Shown here: positions 1-6,400 of the stretch, piece after piece
Layout: each line of letters opens with the position of its first letter
Numbering within the stretch: the first letter of the stretch is position 1
Origin: Caldisericaceae bacterium
Lineage (GTDB): Bacteria > Calditrichota > Calditrichia > Calditrichales > Calditrichaceae
Direction: 5' to 3'
Assembly: GCA_021160885.1 (NCBI GenBank)
Contig: JAGHBR010000484.1
Location: 1-15,574, forward strand
Length of the DNA: 15,574 bases
Position numbers and translations under genes: made by a program
Notes under the pieces: generated by a model
The model's input: only the letters and a program-made list of their open reading frames with translations
What the model was told of the DNA's origin: nothing
The model's database searches: none

Positions 1-49
1 AATGGCTTACCCACTCAAAACTAAAAAGAACCAAAATATATATGGGTCA

Positions 50-168
50 ACTCTAAAAAGCTCTTTATTTGTCATTTCGAGAAGCATATCATTGAGAAAT
101 CTTTTGTTTTTATATATCTTTTAAGATTCCTTTCATCGCCCAAAATGACTAAACACGATTTTTAGAGT
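50..168. repeat. Nested inverted repeat, MITE-like, in gene-free end region (1-327)
   Basis: The 327 bp beyond the response regulator gene contain no credible gene. Within them, ACTCTAAAAA at 50-59 is matched exactly by its reverse complement at 159-168. Inside these arms, GTCATTT at 71-77 pairs with AAATGAC at 143-149, and AAATCTT at 98-104 pairs roughly with AAGATT at 123-128. The result is a palindrome of about 119 bp with perfect outer arms. The inner GTCATTTCGA...AAATGAC core resembles a dispersed non-coding repeat I associate with many environmental bacterial genomes. No transposase lies next to it. A MITE or REP-like element fits best, but a single copy cannot prove mobility. A separate small hairpin, GTTCAA-GCTGG-TTGAAC, follows at 169-185. 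No U-tract makes either one an obvious terminator. Confidence 0.5.
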
Positions 169-327
169 GTTCAAGCTGGTTGAACTTGCGAAATATTCGC
201 TTACTGCACCGCGCGTTGGATTTCTGAGAACTGCCGGATTTTCATATCAAACGCGGCTTAAAAAATAATTTTTGCAAGACCAATTGACAGTATTTCATTA
301 TCTTTAAAAGAGAAATGAAAAAAATTC

Positions 328-1482
328 TTAGCGAATTTGCAAAACGCTAAAACTGACATCCTGATCTGTTGGTTGAATTTGCTGATCTAATAGCAACACA
401 AATTGCTGCAAATCAGAATTGCATTTTTCAAGTGCATCTGCAATTACATTTCTAATTTTTTCTGTGTCGACCGGTTTTGAATCATTGTGATACCATACGA
501 TCCACTGTTTTGCTTCGATTTTTGACTGCAGGGCATTAATAAAATTTTTTAGTTCAGATTCCACTTCAATTACTTTACCAGCCAGCGGCACGCTTTGGCC
601 ATTGGGGAAAATTATCAGAGGTTCGTTTTGATGCAAACCATAAAAGAAGATTTCATTATCTTTAAAATCAACAAGGGTAAGGCCAAAGGTAAAGGCCGGT
701 TGATAAATATCAGGCGAAAATTTTTCCAATAAAAGTAAAAAAAGCGCCTTAAGCTCGTCAGGCTCAATTCTTTTACCAGGCCTCTCCCAAAAGAAGCCTT
801 CCAAAAATTTTTGTAGCAATAATTTGACGACCAGTGTTTGATGATCTTTATTAAAGCCATTAAAATGGAGCAAGGCCAACAACGTGTCTGAATTAAAAAC
901 AGGAACTGTGCTCCTCGTAATTGGGAATTGATTACTTTTGGACAGGGAAAAGAACTGAAAAGCATCTTCTTTTAAATGGTACCACGTGCCATTAATTTTT
1001 TGCAGATATTTGAAGATGTTTTCTTCTGATGCAAGATGCTTTTCTTTTATCTTTTGGAGTTCTTCTTGCAGTTCCTGATTTTTGCGCATCAGGCTGATGA
1101 TCGCTTTTCGGGATGTAAGATGCGTCCTGACCCGTGCGCTGATTTCCAATGGATTAAAAGGTTTAGTTAAATAGTCGACAGCTCCAATAGCCAAACCTTT
1201 GGCCTTATCCATAGCATCATTTCTGGCAGACAGAAAAATGACCGGAATAAAACGTGTTTCTTCGTTTTCCTGTAGCTTTTTACACACCTGGTAACCATCC
1301 ATATCAGGCATCATTACATCCAACAAAATTAAATCTGGCAAGACGGAATGTACCAGTTCCAGCGCTTCCTTTCCGGAAGAAGCTGTAAAAATCTGGTAAT
1401 TGGAATTGATTAAAGCGCTCGATAAAAGTTTTAGATTTATTGGATTATCGTCAACTGCTAAAATTTTGTACTTCTCTACCAT
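328..1482 (-). CDS. Response regulator with receiver domain and degenerate PP2C/SpoIIE-like C-terminal domain
   Basis: This 384 aa protein starts with a canonical receiver domain (about residues 5-122): acidic pair D11-D12, phospho-acceptor D55 in LLDVMMPD, switch S85, and K107 in LTKPF. A charged helix likely to be coiled coil follows (about 126-160). Residues about 165-384 follow the outline of a PP2C/SpoIIE phosphatase (RsbU type): a strand pair with NGQ turn at 264-300 where the family has its AGHPPPLL stretch, WYHND at 329-333 where the family has YTDG, and a terminal DQDVSFSVLQI where it has DDxTLLVL. The metal-binding aspartates expected in GGD and GDVSGKG are not visible, so catalysis is doubtful. 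Receiver plus pseudophosphatase is the layout of E. coli RssB, an adaptor; this gene's partner is unknown. It starts at ATG after an AGGGA site, 75 nt downstream of the permease gene, probably in the same operon. No DNA-binding domain is seen. Confidence 0.85.
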   Translation of the reverse strand: MVEKYKILAVDDNPINLKLLSSALINSNYQIFTASSGKEALELVHSVLPDLILLDVMMPDMDGYQVCKKLQENEETRFIPVIFLSARNDAMDKAKGLAIGAVDYLTKPFNPLEISARVRTHLTSRKAIISLMRKNQELQEELQKIKEKHLASEENIFKYLQKINGTWYHLKEDAFQFFSLSKSNQFPITRSTVPVFNSDTLLALLHFNGFNKDHQTLVVKLLLQKFLEGFFWERPGKRIEPDELKALFLLLLEKFSPDIYQPAFTFGLTLVDFKDNEIFFYGLHQNEPLIIFPNGQSVPLAGKVIEVESELKNFINALQSKIEAKQWIVWYHNDSKPVDTEKIRNVIADALEKCNSDLQQFVLLLDQQIQPTDQDVSFSVLQIR

Positions 1483-1557
1483 TTTCCCTTAATCGTTTAT
1501 TACGTTTATTAAACTGTTACAATAATCGGAGGAAGTTAATTTTTATTGAGTATTAAA

Positions 1558-2430
1558 TTAGCGCAGAATTTGAAATTTGCGGTTTAAAATAAAAACGTAA
1601 AGTCCGCTTAATAAAGCAATAATCAAAAACATAATGATCGAAACGGCCGAGCCATAGCCAAATTGCAGAGTTTGAAAAAGCAGTTTGTAAGCGTAAACGC
1701 TCATGGTTTCACTGATATTGGCAGGGCCGCCGCCCGTCATTACGTAAATGAGGTCAAAAATACGGAAGGCATCCATGGTACGGAAAACACCTACGATCAA
1801 GATAATCGGAAAAATCAGGGGCAGGGTAATGTGGATTAATCGCCTTAAAGCGCCTGCCCCATCGATTTTTGCGGCCTCGTAAAGCTCTTCAGGGATGGCT
1901 TGTAAACCGGCGTAAATCAGCAAGGCAGCAAACGGTGTGGTTTTCCAGACGTCAGCCAGAATAATGGCCGGCAACGTCCAGAAAGGATGACCAAGCCAGT
2001 TCAGCGCGTTATTTAGAAGCCCCACCTCTTTCAGTAAATAATTTAGCAAGCCATATTCCGGATTGTAAATCCACTCCCACATGCGCGCCGAAACTACAGT
2101 CGGAATGGCCCAGGGAATCATCAATGTAATTTTTAACAAAAAATTACCGGGAATTTTTTCCCGTAAAAGCAGAGCGAACCCTAAGCCCAACAACAATTCC
2201 AGCGGAACAGAGATCACAGTAAATTTTAAGGTGGTCAACAGGCTTTGTTGAAAGCGCAGGTCTTTTAACAAAAAAAGAAAATTTTCCAGACCAACGAATT
2301 TTGAAATTCCAAAGACCGGCATTTTGCGCATTAAGCCAAGGACAAACCCGTAACCGAGTGGGAAAAGCGCTACCAAAAAAAGCAACAAAAGCGCCGGTAT
2401 TAAGAAGAAAATCGCTGTGTTTTTTTTCAT
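1558..2430 (-). CDS. ABC sugar transporter permease, MalF/UgpA type
   Basis: This 290 aa integral membrane protein is the usual length for a carbohydrate (CUT1) ABC permease. Six hydrophobic segments are visible, at about 7-30, 68-90, 100-118, 152-175, 202-217 and 258-282. The EAA loop that docks on the ATPase is clear: EELYEAAKIDGAGALRRL at 181-198, followed by ITLPLIFP. The TGGGP motif at 232-236 is typical of the MalF-like subunit. It lies 51 nt downstream of the sugar-binding lipoprotein gene, which supplies its likely substrate. Expected partners are a MalG-like permease and an ATPase, and neither is in the window: the next gene is a response regulator. The Shine-Dalgarno site is weak. 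The substrate is not readable from the permease; the binding protein suggests an alpha-linked disaccharide. Confidence 0.93.
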   Translation of the reverse strand: MKKNTAIFFLIPALLLLFLVALFPLGYGFVLGLMRKMPVFGISKFVGLENFLFLLKDLRFQQSLLTTLKFTVISVPLELLLGLGFALLLREKIPGNFLLKITLMIPWAIPTVVSARMWEWIYNPEYGLLNYLLKEVGLLNNALNWLGHPFWTLPAIILADVWKTTPFAALLIYAGLQAIPEELYEAAKIDGAGALRRLIHITLPLIFPIILIVGVFRTMDAFRIFDLIYVMTGGGPANISETMSVYAYKLLFQTLQFGYGSAVSIIMFLIIALLSGLYVFILNRKFQILR

Positions 2431-2442
2431 AGTTTAAATTAC

Positions 2443-2458
2443 TGCCTTTTTTAAGGCA
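2443..2458 (-). promoter_or_regulatory. Intercistronic hairpin between binding protein and permease genes
   Basis: TGCCTT-TTTT-AAGGCA forms a perfect 6 bp stem with a 4 nt loop in the 51 nt between the binding-protein stop codon and the permease start. It lacks a following U-tract on the transcribed strand, so a complete terminator is unlikely. Hairpins at this position in ABC operons often stabilise the upstream binding-protein message and lower permease expression; that role here is inference from position. Confidence 0.45.
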
Positions 2459-2481
2459 AACAAAAATTTTCCAAATGTGTT

Positions 2482-3810
2482 TTACTTTTCAATTTCTTTT
2501 TTGAGCTCTTCTAATTCAAGAACATGCTCTATTTGAACTTTAGCTGATTTCAAAGCTTTGTCCACTGGCCGTATGTTGGATAAAATTGCGGAAAATTCAA
2601 CCTGTAAAATCTGAGAAATCTGGGAGTAAAGCGGCGTAACAGGTCTGGGAATAGTATTTTCTAAAATAGGGAAAAGTTTTACGATAAACGGTTGTTCTTT
2701 AATTAGAAAAGGATTTTGATAAAGCGGTTTGCGTGTGGGTTTGGTACCAACCTCCAGAGCAAACTGGAGCTGCATCTGCGGGCTGGCCAAAAAGCTTACC
2801 AAACGTTTCGTCAGCTCTTTTTTTGCCGAAAAACGATTGATTGCTAATTGCCATCCGCCGAGTGTACTTTTTCCTGTTATTCCCGCAAGTGCAGGAATAT
2901 GCGTCACCCCAACCTTACCCCGCACTTTGGAATCTTCCCGCTGGAAAAAAGTCCAGCAATAGGGCCAGTTTCTTAAAAAAAGCGTATGGCCGTTTAAAAA
3001 GCTAAGCCGTGTGCTTTCTTCATCGGCAGATAACACCCAGGCGGGCGAAATTTTGTAGAGGTAAATGCAATCTTTCAACCATTGTAAAGCCTGCCGCGTT
3101 GCAGGATCGGTTAAATGCACTTTGCCCCGTGCATCAATAATTTGTCCGCCAAAACCAGAAATAATTTCATTGGCAGTGCAGATTAATCCTTCGTATTGTT
3201 TTCCCTGCCACAAAAAGCCGTTCAGGTCTGGCCGCTTTTCGTTTCTCAGGATCACTTGCGCCTGATTTACCAATTCTTCAAAAGTAACTGGCGGACTAAA
3301 ACCATATTTTTGCAGCAGGTCCTTGCGGTAATACAAGACACCCGCATCAATGTACCAGGGAATGGCATAAAGCCGGCCCCGATAAATATCTGCCTGAATC
3401 GGAGCATGGAAAAAATCACTTTGTTCTTCCGGCGGCAGTAAGTCCGAAAGGTCTTCTAACCAGCCTGCCAGACTAAATTCCGGCGTCCAGATCACATCAA
3501 TCAGAAAGACATCGAAATCTGACGATCTGGCTTCCAGGCTGGTTACATAAAACTGGTGCTGAATATTGGTATTGGAAGGCAGAATCTCCTCTTTTACTTT
3601 TACGCCGGGATTATTTTTTTCAAATTGCGCAATGGCCTTTTTAAAGGCCTGTCTGGCGTTGGCCAGTTTAAAATGTTTGAAAACAAGTGTAGAATCATCA
3701 TCAAATTGCTGCCTGGCGTTTTTTCCACTTTGTCCACAGGCTAATACAAGGAGTAAAGTAACTCCCAAAATTAATAACAGCTTATTTTGTTGTTTGTGTG
3801 TAAACACCAT
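2482..3810 (-). CDS. Extracellular sugar-binding lipoprotein of an ABC transporter (family 1)
   Basis: With the start chosen here the protein is 442 aa. The open frame continues upstream to 3882, but that extension runs into the cyclase gene and would bury the signal peptide. ATG at 3810 gives a proper lipoprotein signal: a KQQNK basic region, hydrophobic core, and lipobox LVLAC with Cys25, followed by a Gln/Ser/Gly linker. The mature part is a family 1 solute-binding protein: FEKNNPGVKV near the N-terminus, YAIPWYIDAGVLYYRKDLL at about 148-166, and WQGKQYEGL at about 201-209. The last motif recalls trehalose/maltose-binding proteins of the ThuE/LpqY group, so an alpha-disaccharide is the best guess, with moderate certainty. 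The start lies inside the last codons of the cyclase gene (29 nt overlap), implying translational coupling. It would sit lipid-anchored facing the periplasm and deliver sugar to the permease encoded downstream. Confidence 0.92.
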   Translation of the reverse strand: MVFTHKQQNKLLLILGVTLLLVLACGQSGKNARQQFDDDSTLVFKHFKLANARQAFKKAIAQFEKNNPGVKVKEEILPSNTNIQHQFYVTSLEARSSDFDVFLIDVIWTPEFSLAGWLEDLSDLLPPEEQSDFFHAPIQADIYRGRLYAIPWYIDAGVLYYRKDLLQKYGFSPPVTFEELVNQAQVILRNEKRPDLNGFLWQGKQYEGLICTANEIISGFGGQIIDARGKVHLTDPATRQALQWLKDCIYLYKISPAWVLSADEESTRLSFLNGHTLFLRNWPYCWTFFQREDSKVRGKVGVTHIPALAGITGKSTLGGWQLAINRFSAKKELTKRLVSFLASPQMQLQFALEVGTKPTRKPLYQNPFLIKEQPFIVKLFPILENTIPRPVTPLYSQISQILQVEFSAILSNIRPVDKALKSAKVQIEHVLELEELKKEIEK

Positions 3811-5932
3811 CCCACTCTTCTGCCGGTGGATTTTCTTTAAAAAAGTTACAACGTTCCAGATAACGTTGCGCCGGGCCGTCATCTTCTTTAATAGCCAATA
3901 CCTGCATAAAGTAGTTTATTGCCGAATCCCAGTCGCGTTTGAGGTAGTGACTTAATCCTTTTTTGAACAATTCGATTATACGCATCATATCGTCGCTGAC
4001 TCCTTTTTCACTCAGGCCCAGCAATTCATACACCCAGACAGGTTCGGTTTTCCCCTTAACACGCAGTAAATCCAGCGGACGGGCAATAATGAGATCGCCT
4101 GCTTTTTTAACCGTTCCTTCGCCGATCATAATGTTAGTGCCATAGATTTTGTTGGCCGGTTCGAGTCGTGCGCCTAAATTAACCGCGTCGCCCATTACCG
4201 TGTAGTCAAAGCGGCTTTCTGAGCCCATGTTACCAACCACCATAGGCCCGGTGTTAATTCCGACGCGCATTCTTAATTCCGGCCGGTTTTGCTTACGCCA
4301 CACCTCCCGCATGGCTACCAATCTTTGCTGCATTTCCAAAGCCGTTGCGCAAGCCTGGTAAGCATGGTTGCCTCTTTCTACCGGGGCGCCAAAAACAGCC
4401 ATGATGGCATCGCCCTCGTATTTATCGAGCATGCCTTCATATTTAAAAACGATATTGGTCATTTCCGTTAAATATTCATTTAATAAATGCACTAATTCTT
4501 CCGGTTCAAGCTGTTCAGAAATGGTGGTAAAGCCTGCCACATCGCTAAACAAAACCGTACATTCTTTTTTCTCGCCGCCCAACTTAATTTTTTCAGGATT
4601 GGCCAGCAATTCATCGACAACAGACTTGGTGACAAAGTGGGAAAAGGTTGACCGGATAAAGCGTTTGTCTTTCTCTTCGGTAATGTAACGGTAAACATAG
4701 ATCAAAGAAAAACTCAAAACGATGGTTAATAAGGGCGCGATAATCTCAATCCAGTAGCTCTGTTCAAAAAAGATGATGGTTACGGTAATCACATAAACAA
4801 ATCCTAATACCACAATAAAAATAATGCTAAACAACGGACGCGTACGGATTAAGATAACGCCTAAAATCAAACCAATTAAAATCAACAACAAAAACGTTGA
4901 TTTTTCGTTCATTCTGGTAATAAAGTTTTGATTAATCAGGGTGTAGAGAATATTAGCATGAATTTCAACTCCAGGAAATGCCCGCTCGAACGGGACATTC
5001 CTTAAATCATAAAGACCAGCTAAAGAAGTACCCAACAAGACGATTTTGTTCTGGAAAATTTCCGGTGGTAAATTTCTTTCTTTGGCTTTCAACACATCAT
5101 AAAAGCTGATGTAACGAAACGTTTTAAAGGGGCCAGCCCAGTTAATGAAGAGGTTCCCATATTCATCTGTTGGGATCTGTAACAGCAGTTCCCTTTCCCG
5201 AAACAAATTCATGAATTGCAGTTGTGGATCAAAAATAACAGAATCTACGCCAATAGCGTCCATAAAAATTTTAAAACTAAGCGTCGGATAAAGGTGATGA
5301 TTAAAATTGGTAAAAAGATGAATGCTTCTGACCACACCATCCACATCGCCAATGAAATTTACGTGCCCAACGCCCCTGCTGGCATTTAACAATTCCACAA
5401 ACTCACTCTCAAAACGATCTTCTTTTTTAAAATACTTTTCGCTTTCCAATGGCATGGTGTAGTAAAAACGTTCTGCCTCAAAACCTTCAGGTTCCGACTT
5501 CATAACCGGCAGCCAGTTATCAGAATCGGCGGGGGCAAAATAAATTGCTGAGAAGACATTGCCCGCATTGCGCACCGTTTGCACAAATTCCTTGTCCTGT
5601 TCCGGATGCCAGATATCTTTATCGTAAAGAATATCCAAGCCCACCGCCAGCGCTCCCGCCCGGTGTAAAAAATCAACGACTTGCGTATGGTATTCACGCG
5701 GCCATTGGCTAAATTTGCCTAACTTTTGGATGGCTCTTTGATCGATATCAATAATAATGATGTCATCGATGGTAGGTTGTTCTTCAAATTTTTTAGTAAT
5801 GCGCCAATCGTAGGTTTTGGCCTCGTAGGTGTAAAATAAATCGTGGGCAACATAGCGCGTGATGGCCCAGATGATAATGGCTGCCAAAATTCCCCAGAAA
5901 GCGCCTATCAGGGTCTTTTTTAACCACTTCAT
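3782..5932 (-). CDS. CHASE2-domain class III adenylate cyclase
   Basis: This 716 aa membrane protein converts ATP to cAMP. A start at 5932 (ATG) is preferred because GAGGAG lies 7 nt upstream; a TTG five codons earlier would place that site inside the gene. Layout: an N-terminal membrane segment (about 9-28), a CHASE2 extracytoplasmic sensor (about 35-340), three C-terminal membrane helices (about 346-414), then the cyclase domain (about 455-635). All catalytic positions are visible: metal aspartates D464 (FSDVAGFT) and D508 (EGDAIMAVFGAP), K504 and T578 for adenine recognition, and transition-state N585 and R589 in AVNLGARLE. The Lys/Thr pair fits an adenylate cyclase of class IIIb. About 70 C-terminal residues look TPR-like. 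It is the first gene of an apparent operon with the sugar-binding protein, permease and response regulator, which suggests an envelope or sugar-linked signal. The ligand is unknown. Confidence 0.93.
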   Translation of the reverse strand: MKWLKKTLIGAFWGILAAIIIWAITRYVAHDLFYTYEAKTYDWRITKKFEEQPTIDDIIIIDIDQRAIQKLGKFSQWPREYHTQVVDFLHRAGALAVGLDILYDKDIWHPEQDKEFVQTVRNAGNVFSAIYFAPADSDNWLPVMKSEPEGFEAERFYYTMPLESEKYFKKEDRFESEFVELLNASRGVGHVNFIGDVDGVVRSIHLFTNFNHHLYPTLSFKIFMDAIGVDSVIFDPQLQFMNLFRERELLLQIPTDEYGNLFINWAGPFKTFRYISFYDVLKAKERNLPPEIFQNKIVLLGTSLAGLYDLRNVPFERAFPGVEIHANILYTLINQNFITRMNEKSTFLLLILIGLILGVILIRTRPLFSIIFIVVLGFVYVITVTIIFFEQSYWIEIIAPLLTIVLSFSLIYVYRYITEEKDKRFIRSTFSHFVTKSVVDELLANPEKIKLGGEKKECTVLFSDVAGFTTISEQLEPEELVHLLNEYLTEMTNIVFKYEGMLDKYEGDAIMAVFGAPVERGNHAYQACATALEMQQRLVAMREVWRKQNRPELRMRVGINTGPMVVGNMGSESRFDYTVMGDAVNLGARLEPANKIYGTNIMIGEGTVKKAGDLIIARPLDLLRVKGKTEPVWVYELLGLSEKGVSDDMMRIIELFKKGLSHYLKRDWDSAINYFMQVLAIKEDDGPAQRYLERCNFFKENPPAEEWDGVYTQTTK

Positions 5933-6400
5933 GAAAAATCTCCTCAAAGAATGATTATGGCTTAATCAATCGTCATGAAACGGGAAAAGTTTTAGATTTT
6001 TATTGTAAAAATTAACCTCAAGCAAGAAATCAATAGCTAAATGACACTTTGTTTATCTTGATTCTCTGGAAGCTCACGACATTATCAGGTAAATTTAATG
6101 CTTCTTTAATCCCTATTTCCAACCTTGTTCTAAAATAAAGAATAACAGGCTGACAATCAATTTGATCTTGAAGTATTTTTTTAGAAGAATCACTCGCTTT
6201 ATTGTAGCAATGCTTTAACGGTGACAGGCAACCCTTTTTGTAGCCGCATTCAAAGATCGTGGAAATTCAGAAATAATAAGTAAAACAAGTATTTGATAAT
6301 GAACAAACAAATATCAGGGAATTGATGATTAACTGAATACATCCATTCAAAATTCAAAATTTGTTAAGTGTTAAGTCCCCAATATAGGGTTCACAATTTT
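5933..6400. other. Intergenic region between uvrC and the cyclase operon
   Basis: These 468 bp hold no intact gene. The cyclase Shine-Dalgarno site (GAGGAG on the minus strand) lies just above 5932, and the operon promoter is expected here. A possible minus-strand match, TTCTTG-17-CAATAA, lies about 70-100 nt upstream of the cyclase start but is weak. A start-less open frame occupies 6030-6266 and is listed separately. A tandem ATTCAAA ATTCAAA occurs near 6345-6358. I see no convincing terminator for uvrC: the only candidate, CCC...GGG around 6378-6389, has just three G-C pairs. Confidence 0.5.
6030..6266 (-). pseudogene. Start-less ORF remnant of unknown origin
   Basis: A 78-codon open stretch ends at TGA (6030-6032) and is closed upstream by an in-frame TGA at 6267-6269. 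No ATG, GTG or plausible ribosome site opens it. The translation looks protein-like rather than random in its second half: it contains ILYFRTRLEIGIKEALNLP, an amphipathic pattern, followed by DNVVSFQRIKINKVSFSY. The upstream part is Cys/Lys rich (FECGYKKGC). I do not recognise a family; a vague likeness to the tail of NEL-type effector domains (LxLP followed by an S-hydrophobic-R pattern) is too weak to name it. It may be the 3' end of a deleted gene, or chance. Confidence 0.25.

Noticed and set aside
615..965. Second minus-strand frame inside the response regulator gene
   Set aside because: It is a shadow frame of a gene whose own frame continues intact through the region; no frameshift is needed.
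3811..3882. Longer N-terminus for the sugar-binding protein
   Set aside because: It would overlap the cyclase gene by about 100 nt and place 24 residues before a complete lipoprotein signal peptide.
3566..3955. Plus-strand 129-codon open frame
   Set aside because: It lies opposite two well-identified genes and reads as antisense translation rich in Cys/Ser/Phe without domain motifs.
6374..6390. Possible terminator after uvrC
   Set aside because: The stem has only about three G-C pairs and is not followed by a U-tract on the minus strand.
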